64,000 bases of DNA from Macrobrachium rosenbergii (taxonomy: Eukaryota; Arthropoda; Malacostraca; Decapoda; Palaemonidae). Within the stretch, counting starts at the first letter, position 1; each line of letters starts with the position of its first letter. Under the pieces are notes generated by a model that searched no databases, had not been told where the DNA came from, and was given only the letters and a program-made list of their open reading frames with translations. The DNA lies in NCBI RefSeq assembly GCF_040412425.1, contig NC_089742.1:72835271-72899270 (forward strand). The letters run 5' to 3'. The translations under genes and the position numbers were made by a program. Positions 21,276 through 31,522 of this stretch are shown here, piece by piece.

Positions 21276-21837
21276 AAACCTCCTGCTGTATCAATATGGC
21301 ACTGTCCAAGGAATTGTATATTCCTCTCAGTCAGGCAGAGAAAGTAACTTATTATTAGCTTAATAATGAATTCTCGCGCCAGAAACCAGGAAATCCACCT
21401 GTATTTATACAACGCTAGGAAATTGTGACCCTGATGAAAGCATCTGCAGATTGTGCAAAGGTATGTTCCTCAAAGCCAGCCCACTCACGAGTTTGATGAT
21501 TCCTAAAAAAATGCTCCCGCACCTTGGTTACCTGAACTCTAGGGTATACGACCCTTGGGTTCCTCCAGACACCAAGCATCCCAAGACGCTCCCCACTGTA
21601 GTAAAGGGAGGTCTGTTAAAACCCCGAGGACCATTCAATCACTTGGGTGTACAGTCAACCCCCGGGATTCGTGGGGGATAGTGACCACAACCACCCACGA
21701 AGAGCTAAAATTCACGAATACTTGACATATCCCTCTAAAAATGCTTATGACTGCCTATTTTAATAGTTCAAACACCAAAGATCCCCTCTAAAAACATATA
21801 TAACTACAATTGTTAAGATGGAATCTGAACTGACGTA

Positions 21838-22064
21838 CAGGTAGTCCCCGGTTATCGGCGATCTGGTTTTACGGAGCTTGTCTAGCAATGAAAATAGGCA
21901 ATTTTCGGCGCCGAAAATTGCCAATTTCCACTTATCAGCACCGATAATTGGGTACTGGCACCAATACATACCTAACAAAGGCGTCGATAAACAAACATCA
22001 GTAATTTTCAGCTATCGTCTTGCCATCAGAACGGAACCCCCGCCGATAAACGGGTGACTGCCTG
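21838..22064. mobile_element. MITE (CAGTCCCC family) nested in the Tigger
   Basis: Ends are CAGGTAGTCCCCGGTTATCG and the inverse of CAGGCAGTCACCCGTTTATC, with TA on both sides (21836-21837, 22065-22066). It lies exactly where the Tigger's N-terminal coding region should be. Confidence 0.82.
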
Positions 22065-22069
22065 TATTG

Positions 22070-23521
22070 GAAAAAGGACTGCCGTAAGAACATCCCCCTC
22101 AACACAAACATCATTCACAAAAAGGCAAGACAGTTCTACCAGTAGTTTTTGACTGCTATGGAAGGTGATGACATATGGGAGGCATACTTCTAAGGCTTCG
22201 ATGAACCTGTGGAAGAAAAAGAGGAAGAGCCACAAGCAGGACCATTGTTAGCTCCCCAAGGTTCTCTAGCCAGCACGGGGTGGTTCCACTGTTTTCAGAG
22301 GTGGTTCCAACTTAAGAATGTTTCTCTGCAAGGGGAAGCAGCACTGGCAGACACGGAGGTGGCCACGAAATATCCCGAGACCTTCAAGAAAATCATCAGG
22401 GACAAGGGCTACCATCCAGAACAGGTGTCCAATATGGACGAAACTGGCTTGTTCTGGAAGAAAATGCCTTCCTGGACATACCTCATGAAGGACGAAGCCA
22501 GAGCCTTCGGGTTCAAGGCCCAAAAGGATAGGGTTAACCTCATAATGTGTGGGAATGCAGCCGGCTTCATGCTGAAACTAGGCCTCATTTACAAGGCTGC
22601 AAACCCCAACCCCAGGGCCCTCAAAAATAAGAACAAGAACTTGCTGCCTGTATTTTGGGTGCACAACCTTGAGTCCTGGATCACCAAAGTCCTTATGAAT
22701 CACTGGTTCATCCAGAGCTTCATCCCTCAAGTTGGGTAATACCTTAACGACTTGTGCATGGAGTTCAAGGTGTTATTGATTATGGATAATGCTGGTGGCC
22801 ACCTCTCTCCTCCAGCCTATGGACCAGGGTGTGATACGTGCTTTCAAGGCATTCTACACCCAGAACTCCCTCGAGCACCTCGTGAATGCAATGGAAGCTG
22901 AGAGTGAATTTATGCTGAAGGAGTATTGGTGTAAATTCATGACTGCCATGTCTGAATGTCATCAACCGATCGTTGAAGGACATGAAGGAGGCGCTCAACG
23001 CCTGCTGGATGAAGTTGTCGCCGGAGTCCGTGCATGATTATACGGGTTTCTCTCCTGAAGAAATTCAAAATTCAGCCATTGATAAGGCGGTCCAATTGGC
23101 ATATATTCTTGGTGGAGAGGGCTTTGATGATGTCACCAAGGATGAAGTAGGCACTCTCATTGATGCTTACTCTGACCCAAGGAAGGACCAGGACTTGGAA
23201 GAGCTGACAAAGTCTGCCAGCAAGGAAGAAGACATGCCAGGTTCAGGGGATGAGGAGGGGGATGAGGGCCTGTCTTTGGATCATCTGTCCCAACTTACTA
23301 GGATGACCAAGGAGCTGAAGGAGGCAGCTTTGATATGGGATCCTTATAATAATGTCCTCGTCAGCATGAAGAAGCATAGACAGCAGCTGCCTATCACCAT
23401 GTTTATCAAACGGATGAAGAAGGATCCTTCAAAGCCTTCCCAATCCCCTGAAGAAGTGCCTGAAGAAGTGCATCCCCAAGCCCCTGAAGAAGGGGAAGAA
23501 GCACCCCCAGAAGAGATGTAA
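22070..23521 (+). pseudogene. Tigger transposase lacking its N-terminal HTH
   Basis: The coding remains begin within the CENP-B-type DNA-binding domain (LASTGWFHCFQRWFQLKNVS at about 22270). The first catalytic Asp is in VSNMDETGLFWKKMPSW (about 22428-22470). A stop at 22737 precedes LLIMDNAGGHL (second Asp, about 22775). About 65 bp seen in the 25-kb copy are missing here, and LLQPMDQGVIRAFKAF (third Asp) follows at once. The C terminus to 23521 is acidic and Pro/Glu-rich (PEEVPEEVHPQAPEEGEEAP). The first HTH exon-equivalent found at 25.5 kb in the sister copy is absent. Confidence 0.88.
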
Positions 23522-23639
23522 CTCCTCTGCTTTGCTGTGCAGTCATATCTTCATTGTCATTCATCAGACTGCACTGCTAATTTATCATCATCATCTTTAA
23601 TATACATTCTTCATTGGTGAATACCTGTATGATTTACGT

Positions 23640-23990
23640 AATATTATTATTATTATTACAGGTACAGTATTATTATCATTATTATTATTATTATTATTAT
23701 TATTTAATCTTAATACCATTATTACAGGTACTGTACAGTATTACTATCATCATTATTTAATCTTATTAATCTTATTATTAACATTTGAAAATTAGTACAT
23801 ACAGGTACTGTACTTATTACCTGTACGTATTACTACAGGCACAGTACAGTATTATTATTATTATTACTGTACTATTTAATCTTATTATTATTTACTGTAA
23901 TCTTATTAATCTTAATATTAATTTCTGAAAATTACTACTGTAAAAAATCATTATCATAAGAAATATATACTGTGTGTACGTACAGTACAG
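23640..23990 (+). repeat. ATT-rich simple repeat in the Tigger 3' UTR
   Basis: ATT/ATC trinucleotide runs alternate with copies of ACAGGTACTGTA-like text (about 23660, 23727, 23805, 23835). No coding potential. Confidence 0.7.
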
Positions 23991-23992
23991 TA

Positions 23993-24186
23993 CAGGCAGT
24001 CCCCAGTTAACGGCGGGCTAGGTTGATGGTGATCTGGTTTTACAGCAGCTTGTCTAGTGACGAAAATCAGTGCTTTTCAGTGCCGATAAGCCCTGAAACT
24101 CACCGAAAAAGTGCTGAAAATCGCCAATTTTCGGTTATCACCACAGCCTAAGAACAGAACCCCCACCAATAACTGGGGACTGCCTG
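23993..24186. mobile_element. second MITE (CAGTCCCC family) nested in the Tigger
   Basis: Ends CAGGCAGTCCCCAGTTAACG and the inverse CAGGCAGTCCCCAGTTATTG match at about 16 of 18 positions, and TA flanks both sides (23991-23992, 24187-24188). The ends are better matched than those of the 36-368 copy, suggesting a younger insertion. Confidence 0.85.
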
Positions 24187-24295
24187 TATTTAGTCAAGAA
24201 AATAATATGAAAATACAGAATATTGCTCTGCGAAAAAATCTGTGAATAGGTGAAGCCGCGAATCTAGAAGTGCGAATAGGTGGGGGTCAACTGTA

Positions 24296-24545
24296 TGCCT
24301 CACCTGGTCCTAAGATTGATCTGAGCTCATACCCTTTCAGGAAAAGGCTCAAATGGGAGTGTGAATGCTCCCCATCCTAGCCCCTGTGCTTATCTGACCC
24401 TTTCTTCTCAGGAACATCCACAGAACTAGATGCAATAGGTGAGCAGTCCCTGGCACCTTTGCCCAGCTCAGCAAAGACAGCCTTTACCAGGTGAGCTAAG
24501 CCATGGGCAGTCATCAACCCACAGCGATGGCATACATGTGCCGTG
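24296..24545 (-). mobile_element. continuation of DIRS copy A beyond the Tigger
   Basis: The text resumes the ORF1 region interrupted at 21649: TGCCTCACCTGGTCCTAAGA aligns with TGACCTGCCTGGCCTGAGGA at 60050, and GAGCTAAGCCATGGGCAGTC (about 24491) aligns with GAGCAAGGCCATGGGCAACC at 60243. The copy ends near 24545, where Tigger 5' sequence begins. Confidence 0.7.
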
Positions 24546-26651
24546 GCTAACAAACTCGCTAAGCAAACGTATATCTAAAGTATTTGCTAATAATTTTCAT
24601 TTTATTTTCATGAGTAAATACATTTTTTATAATAAAAAAAATTATTAACTAATTTTCAAATAATATTAAACACAGCAAAATATCAATAAAACTATTTTTC
24701 TTTCTTAAAAAACCTTCGCCAAACAATGTATACCAATGTTATCTCTGTCTACACTAAAAGAAAGTGATAAGGCCAGAATACTGTATGAAAGAAAATGTGC
24801 ATGCCTGACTATAGGGATAACTTAATTAGTTTTCGCCTTGGTAGAAGTACAGTAACAGATGTAGGAGTGTTCAAGCGTAGCTGTAAGCATATATTTTTAA
24901 GGGTACAGTAATGTTGTAAGATGACTTCGAAATGATACTAGAGTGTTTTAGGATGAGATTTTTTTGTAAAGCATATCTAAAATATTAGCTAATTATTTTC
25001 ATTTTATTTTTGTGGATAAATATATTTTTTTATGATAAAAAAATGATTTACTAATTTTCAAATACTAATGTTAATGTGAACACAGCAAAATATCAGTAAA
25101 GCATTTTTTTGTTTTTTAAAGAATGCTCACCAAACGATGCACAAATTCTAAACACAAAGCTCGTGGGAAAGTAAATGCAGCTTGGGAAGCTGAAAAACCT
25201 AGGCACAAAGCTACTTGACACACTATTGGTTGGTGTTTGCAAAGAAGCCAATCCAGGAGCGCCATTCATTTTCCTTGGCGCTGAATGGCTGTACCTCCCA
25301 AGACTTTGTCTTGCAGAGATGGGCTATGGGAGCCAGGACCTCTGCCAGTTCACTGCACAGACCTCTGCTGTTTGAGCGTGTCACTGTGTATCTGTGTACG
25401 CTGCATATCTTTGTGTCTCGTTGTTAATCTTTGTGTATCATTTTTAACTGTGCCCTAAGATGCCTCCTAAGATGCTCCTTCTAAGGCTTCCAGCAAAGCA
25501 CCTAAGCACCAGAAGAATGTCATGATGCTCCAGGAGAAGGTAGCATTTCTGAGAATGTTGAAGGAAGGGAAAAGTTACGCCACAGTAGCCCACCATTATG
25601 GCATACATAAGAGTACTGTCTGGTACATCAAGGAGAAAGAGGCGGATATAAGAAGATCATGGATGCTAGCTTCTGCAGTAGCGCCAAGAGGGTTTCCACT
25701 GCCCGTGATAAGAGCATCGTGAGGATGGAGTCAGCCTTGGCATTGTGGATAATGGACTACAGTAAGAAAAACATCCCCCTCAATGGCAACATAATCCACG
25801 AGAAGGCACGAAAGCTCTACCAAGAGTTTTTGACCATTACGGAAGGCGGCAACATACGGGAAGCAGACTTCTTGGTTCGACGACCCAGCTGAAGAAGAGG
25901 AGGAAGAAGCAGGACCATCATCAGCTTATGAAGGTTTTTGGGCCAGCAAGGGGTGGTTCTATCATTTACAGAAGCAGTTCCACCTAAAGTCTGTTTCTCT
26001 GCATGGGGAAATAGCACAGGCAGACAAGGAAGCAGTCATGAAATATCCCTTTGATATTTCATGACAATGCTGCTGGCTTCATCCTAAAACCAGGCCTCAT
26101 TAAGAGGCTGCATACCCCAGGGCCCTCAAGAATAAGAACAAGAAAGTGCTGCCTATGCTTTGGATGCACAACCCCAAGGCCTAGATCACCAAAATCCTTA
26201 TGTCTAACTGGTTCACTTAGAGCTTCATCCCTCAAGTAAAGGATTACTTAACATCTTGTGATGGAGTTCAAGGTGTTGTTGATTATGGATAATGTTGGTG
26301 GCGACCCTCTGGATCTTTATTATGAGGAAGTTCAGCTCAATTTCCTCCCTGCCAACACCACCTCTCTCCTAAAGCCTTAAGGGCCAGGGTGTGATCTGTG
26401 CCTTCAAGGCACTCTACACCCAGAACTCCCTCGACCACCTTGTGAAGGCAATGGACAATGACAGTGAATTTACGCTAAAGGAGAATTGGCATAAATTCAC
26501 GATTGCCACACCTGACCGTCATCGGCTGATCGTTGAAGGATATGAAGAAGGAGACCCTTAATGCGTGCTGGAAGAAGTTGTGGCGAGAGTGTGTCCATGA
26601 GTATAAGGGCTTCTCTCCTCAAGAAATTCAGCATTTGGCCACTGATAAGGC
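24546..26651 (+). mobile_element. third Tigger copy, TIRs not recognised, 3' truncated
   Basis: The 5' UTR (24560-25140) holds two copies of a TTTCATTTTATTTT... block about 400 bp apart. The transposase follows at 25440-26651. The element stops at 26651 inside the segment matching 23085 of the first Tigger, and DIRS ORF1 sequence (copy G) begins immediately, so its 3' third is lost. The 5' UTR also occurs inverted at 37563-38065. No TIR is visible on either side. Confidence 0.75.
25440..26651 (+). pseudogene. Tigger transposase, third copy
   Basis: The HTH is preserved here: MLQEKVAFLRMLKEGKSYA and VAHHYGIHKSTVWYIKEKEA (25525-25640). The linker and second HTH have IPLNGNIIHEKARKLYQEF. The first catalytic Asp segment is missing: at about 26041 the text jumps from KYP to the equivalent of CGNAAGF. 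LLIMDNVGGD (second Asp) is at about 26280, with the His after Gly lost, and the PMDQG block reads as a degraded LLKP-stop-GPGC. It is a non-functional relative of the 22-kb copy. Confidence 0.85.
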
Positions 26652-27532
26652 AGAGACAAGGAAAGTCACTATGTCCAAAACCCTGCTGGCAAGCATGGAC
26701 TGTGGCAGGCTGATCGAGGGCCTGGGATCCTTAGAGGGGCCCATACGGGCCTCAACGAGTCTGAGGACAAAGGCACAGTCCCTTCCTCTAAGTCACTGTG
26801 CTGATATGTCAGTCAAATGACCTCTTGAAAAACTGCCTGTGTAACTTGGGGGTATTTGAGTCCTAGGGAAGAGGACTCTCAGGTCCCTACAGTCCCAGGT
26901 CCTCCCAAGTCACTACTTCTGCAGGGGAGAGAAACTCTTCATAGCCCCCTGGAGATCGCTACAACATTTGGGTGCATGACTTGTCCAGTCCTAGGACTGA
27001 CCCAGGAATGTAGGCCTTTGTTGAAGGGCTGGGATGGGAGCACAAACAGTCCCTATCCTGGGCCTCAGAACCATCTGAACCACACCTGGTAACACCTGAA
27101 GAGTGGAACGAAAAGGAGAGCAGTTTCAGGTGTCCCTGCTCAACCTGGAAAAGACAGAGCCTTTCCCAAGTGACTGGGGCTGTGGGCGGTCACCCTCCCA
27201 TGCTGATGAAACTCACACATCAAGGAGAGTGGTCCTGCTCACTTGAATGTGGGCAAAGGATGTTCCTCAAGCATGCCACAGCCTTCGTAGAGGCTGAAAC
27301 TTTTACAGGAAAGAAAAACAAAGCAGGGGACCTCCTCTTGCCATTTCTTGGTGATCCACTAGACCGGGCTGAATCACTTCCTGGGACCCCTGGCCCTCTT
27401 GCTGCATAGCAGGAAGGGGGCAAGAGAGCATCTGCCTGCTCTTTTCTCACTTTCTCATGCTCAGTGGAGGGTCCCAGACCAGCTGTCCATGAACCTTGAC
27501 AGGACTGGTCAGCCTTGCTAATTGGACCAGTA

Positions 27533-27892
27533 CAGGCAGTCCCCGGTTTACGACGGTTCCGGCTTACGACGTTCCGAGGTTACGACGCTTTTCAAATATA
27601 TTCATCAGAAATTATTTCCTGGCTTACGACGTATGTTCGGGTTACGACGCGTCGTCGCCGATCCGACGGAAGAAATATGGCCCCAAAAACGGCAGAATAA
27701 TCATAATTTGAAGGTTTTTATGTAAAACTCAATAATAATGCAGTTTACGTCGTTTTCAATGCACCCAGAGCATTAAAAGTAAGGTTTTCTTATGATTTTT
27801 TATGATTTTCGACGATTTTCCAGCTTACGACGATTTTCGGGTTATGACGAAGCGCAAGAACGGAACCCCCGTCGTAAACCGGGGACCGCCTG
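27533..27892. mobile_element. MITE (CAGTCCCC family), complete, TA-flanked
   Basis: The left end CAGGCAGTCCCCGGTTTACG pairs with the right end read inverted, CAGGCGGTCCCCGGTTTACG, differing at one position. TA flanks are at 27531-27532 and 27893-27894. TTACGACG or its relatives recur several times near the left end, giving subterminal repeats. This is the cleanest copy of the family in the window. Confidence 0.92.
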
Positions 27893-28639
27893 TACTGCTA
27901 CCCCCATGACCAGAGGACCTATGGGTGAAGGTTGTACCATGCACAATGCAACAGGTGCTGTGGTACTCACAATCCCACTAGTGTGAACCCTGTTGGTCCT
28001 CTCTGCAGAAGAGGACTGACCACTGAAAGCCATACAAGACTTCCTGCGGGGAGAAAACCTGGCAGCCTTCTTCTTCTTCTTCTGCTTACTAACAGCTGAA
28101 GTCAAAGGGGAAGAGGCAGAAGCACCAAACAATGAAGACTATATAAAAAGAATGATAATGACTTCTTACTACATTTCTTCAACTTCTCCTTACTGAGTGC
28201 AGCTAGGTCAAGACAATGGAAAGTGAACAAAGGAGTTCCACCCCCAAGGAGGAGGATGATAGCTCCTCAGGGGGTCACTGATGGCACATGAGGGGGCATC
28301 GTGAAGGTGGTGGGAGTTCAAGAGCTAGCCAAGACAGTGATTGGAGGTTGTCACAGTCATTGCTGAAGCAATCACAGGAGTCACCTTACCATATGAGAGG
28401 TGGCCAAGCAGCCACCTATGGAGGGCCATGATTCCATAAGCCTCTCATCCTCTGTCACACCTGAAACAGAAGTAAGGTTAGTGGCGAGACTTTGTTATGC
28501 CCCATGACAGAGCCCCCACAGGAGGAAGCCTCTCCCTCAGAGTGAAATGAGGTCTCCAAGGAGATTCAGGAATGGTTGTCCTATCCCCCTTGGTGGCTTT
28601 CCACTGAACAATCAGTGGGAGTCAGTGAAGGAGAAACTC

Positions 28640-28953
28640 CTCCCTTAGGAGCAGAAACAATATTTGGGAGCTTAGCTGGTGGAAGGCGGGGCAAAAACCT
28701 CCCAAGGTAGAGTATTGCTCCTCCAATGACAACAGGGAAATCTTCCTATCCTTCATCTTTGCCACAAGCTTCACCTCTTGTTCTGACAGCCACTCATGGC
28801 ACTCACAGCATAGGCTATGACAATTGCAGAAATGCTTTCTGCAAAATGTACATAGGAATCTCTTACACAGCCCATCCTTACTGGGAAAGCGCCATACGCT
28901 CTTAGGCTTCCTCTAGGTGGGGGATGAACGCTTAAAGGACTCATGGGTTTGGT
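28640..28953 (-). pseudogene. N terminus of DIRS ORF1 with a Cys/His-rich motif
   Basis: On the minus strand a start MNQTHESFKRSSPT meets one in-frame stop. Then WRFPSKDGLCKRF leads into CTFCRKHFCNCHSLCCECHE, a dense Cys/His run likely to bind zinc, followed by WLSEQEVKLVAKMKDRKISL and a stop near 28640. Copy D has a comparable Cys-rich run at the same place (about 55240-55180). Its likely role is a nucleic-acid-binding Gag-like protein. Confidence 0.6.
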
Positions 28954-29123
28954 TCATGCTTAGCAAAAAAAACACAAATTATATAACAAAAAGAGAAAAT
29001 ACTCAAGCGCAAAAGTTTACTGTAAGTAAACGGCAACAGTTGGTACAGAGAGTCGAAAGTAACATCTGAACACAATGGTGGCCAAAAAACAGGTGGGTGT
29101 GGCTACCCCTTACCTGTTGATAG

Positions 29124-31333
29124 TTAACCATCTGAACAAACGCCTATTAGGCGTATCATATCACGTCGACTAAAATTGTCTGTTGGGTGCCAAGTGGACA
29201 TACCGCACGTCGACTACAAAAATTTCAACCGGTCAACTTTGACTCGACCGAAATGGTCGAAAAAACGCAATTGTAAGGTAAAACTCTTACATTCTAGTAA
29301 TATTCAATCATGTACCTTCATTTTGCAACAAATTGGAAGTCTCTAGCACAATATTTCGATTTATGGTGAATTTTTTGAAAAAAATTTTTTCTTACGCACT
29401 GGCGGTAACTCAGCGAAAATTTCATAAATTCTTTCGTCATTTTGTCATAATTTTTGCACTGTCCTATATTAGCCATTACATAAAGTTTTATATATGAAAA
29501 TGTGCACAATTTCATGTACAATACAGCAAAATACAATGCATGGTTGTAGCTTTTATCAGTTTGGAAATATTTTCATATAAACCACGATAGCTGCCAAAAT
29601 TTCAACCTTCGGTCAACTTTGACTCGACCGAAATGGTAAAAAAACGCAATTTTAAGCTAAAACTCTTACGATCTAGTAATATTCAATCATTTACCTTCAT
29701 TTTGCAACCAATTGGAAGTCTCTAGCACAATATTTCGATTTATGGTGAATTTTTAAAAAAAACTTTTTCGTTACGTCGGCACCAGAAATTCTTTAAATCA
29801 CGTTGTCGTAATGTTTGCACTGTTTTATATTAGTCGTTACATAAAGTTTTATATATGGAAATGTGCGCAATTTCATGTAGAATACAACAGAAAATAGCTC
29901 ATGGTTGTAGCTTTTATCAGTTTTGAAATATTTTCATATAAATCACGATAACTGCCAAAATTTCAACCTTGGTCAACTTTAACTCGACCGTAAATGGTAA
30001 AAACGCAATTATAAGCTAAAACTCTTACATTCTAGTAATATTCAATCATGTACTTTCATTTTGCAACAAACTGGAAGTCTCTAGCACAATATTTCGATTT
30101 ATGGTGAATTTCTGAAAAAAAAAAAAAAAATTTTTTCCTTACGTCTGCACGCGGTAACTCGGCCGAACATCTCAGAAATTCTTTCGTCATGTTGTCATAA
30201 TGTTTGCATCGTTTTACATTAGTCGTTACATAAACTTTTATATATGAAAATGTGCACAATTTCATGTAGAATACAAGAGAAAATAGCTCATGGTTGCAGC
30301 TTTTATCAGTTTTGAAATATTTCCACATAAATCACGATAACTGCCAAAATTTCACCCTTAGGTCAACTTTAACTCGACCGAAATGGTAAAAAAACGCAAT
30401 TGTAAGCTAAAACTCTTACATTCTAGTAATATTCAATTGTTTAACTTCATTTTGCAATAAATTGGAAGTCTCTAGCACAATATTTCAATTTATGGTGAAT
30501 TTAAAAAAAAAAAACATTTTCCTTACAACTGCACGGTAACTCGGCCGAACATCTCAGAAATTCTTTCGTCTCGTTGTCGTAATATTTGCACCGCTTTAAA
30601 TTAGTCGTTACATAAAGTTTTATATATGAAAATGTGCGCAATTTCATGTATAATACAAAAAAAATTAACTCATGGTTGTAGCTTTTATCAGTTTTGAAAT
30701 ATTTCCATATAAATCATGATAAATAGAAAAAATTCGACGTTCGGTCAACTTTAACTCGACCGAAATGGTCGAAAACTGCACTTGTAAGCTAAAACACTTA
30801 CAGTCTAGTAATATTCAATCAATTAGCTTCATTTTTCAACAAACGGGAAGTCTCTAACACAATATTTCGATTTATGGTGAATTTTTTAAAAAACATTTTT
30901 ACGTCCCGCGGTTCTTAATTCATGCATCATTTTGTGATAATATTTTCTCTGTGTTGCTTTGATCGTTTTAAAATTTGTTATATACCAAAATCATCGCAAT
31001 TTAGTGTACAATACAACTAAAAAAATTAACTCATTAGCTTTAACCGTTTTGCTTACAGCGATTTGTATACAATTATATACGAGTTTTTTTTTTTGCTGTC
31101 ATATATTCCAATATTTATATATGATAATGATATTTTTTCATTTCTGATGGTTGCATACTAAACTTCAGGCAATGACAAAAATAATGAGCCAAAAATGAAC
31201 TCTTAATCTTAAAAACTAAGCGTGCTGTGATTTTTTTAAAAAAACTTTTTTTCCGCTTTGGCGCTAACTCACCGAACGCCGCCGGCATACGGGAGACATT
31301 TTTGTAAATAGGGCTTCGGCGTTAAAGGGTTAA
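29124..31333. mobile_element. TTAA-flanked element built from ~375-bp tandem units
   Basis: TTAA stands at 29124-29127 and 31330-31333. The right end, read inverted, starts CCCTTTAACGCCGAAGC; the left starts CCATCTGAACAAACGCC, a poorer match. TTAA targets and CCC-type ends suggest a piggyBac-related non-autonomous element, but no transposase is present. The core word GGTCAACTTT (G/A)ACTCGACCG occurs at 29231, 29611, 29971, 30361 and 30743, i.e. spacings of 380, 360, 390 and 382 bp. Each unit also contains TCTAGTAATATTCAATCA and TGGAAGTCTCTAGCACAAT. No ORF is conserved between units. Confidence 0.7.
29231..31120. repeat. satellite-like tandem array, five units of 360-390 bp
   Basis: Units share GCAATTTTAAGCTAAAACTC, TTTCGATTTATGGTGAATTT and TTTATATATGAAAATGTGC blocks in fixed order. 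The units differ by small indels, mostly at the poly-A run after GGTGAATTT. A sixth, dispersed unit is at about 42700-42990. Minus-strand frames repeated in each unit (MKLCTFSYIK-type) come from the unit text and carry no known domain. Confidence 0.85.
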
Positions 31334-31522
31334 TTACCTTTCCAGTATGTTTACACAGCAGTTTCAGCGTGTGTTTATGAGCTAAATCCTATGTAACGAA
31401 TAAAGGCTTTTATTTGTGTAGGAACAAATGCAAAAGTAAAATTAATAGATTAGTCAACTGTATGACTACAAAAAATATTAATATAGCGCAGTCCCAACAA
31501 AAGCTAATAATAAAATATATAC
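31334..31522 (-). other. intron-like flank downstream of the USP38-like exon
   Basis: AT-rich, with stops in all frames. It directly follows the donor GTATATATTTTATTATTAGC on the minus strand, so it is taken as intron sequence. Confidence 0.5.

Larger units (their letters stand above)
18578..21649 (-). mobile_element. DIRS-like retroelement, copy A (main part)
   Basis: On the minus strand the order is ORF1-like leader (about 21650-20550), RT (19886-19522), RNase H (19400-19143), linker and start of the recombinase (18904-18578). The recombinase catalytic part is missing, so the copy is cut at 18578. The leader is interrupted by GA microsatellites. It continues beyond the Tigger at 21652-24293 into 24296-24545, as alignment with copies E and G shows. 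All frames are broken. Confidence 0.8.
21652..24293 (+). mobile_element. Tigger transposon inserted in DIRS copy A, with two nested MITEs
   Basis: The left TIR starts CAGTCAACCCCCGGGATTCG and the right end, read inverted, starts CAGTTGACCCCCACCTATTC. TA flanks both sides (21650-21651, 24294-24295). The total is 2642 bp; without the two MITEs it is about 2.2 kb, usual for Tigger. The 5' subterminal block TATCCCTCTAAAAATGCT and AATAGTTCAAACACCAAAG is shared with MITEs elsewhere in the window, so those derive from this family. Transposase runs at 22070-23521 and a long ATT-rich 3' UTR follows. Confidence 0.9.
26652..29120 (-). mobile_element. DIRS-like retroelement, copy G (ORF1 and 5' end)
   Basis: Text from AGACAAGGAAAGTCACTATG onward matches 59868 and later in copy E, and the block CAACAGGTGCTGTGG through ACTGACCACTGAAAG (27950-28030) matches 60360-60425. 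On the minus strand the ORF1 start codon lies at about 28953. Sequence 28960-29120 is probably the 5' leader. RT, RNase H and recombinase are absent. A MITE interrupts it at 27533-27892. Confidence 0.7.

Noticed and set aside
20907..21412. Arg-Glu and Ser-Leu repeat proteins of 120-146 codons
   Set aside because: They are translations of the (GA)n tracts; no flanking coding evidence.
29231..31120. CRISPR-like regularly spaced repeats
   Set aside because: Units are 360-390 bp with homologous spacers, in a eukaryotic repeat context. It is a satellite-type array.
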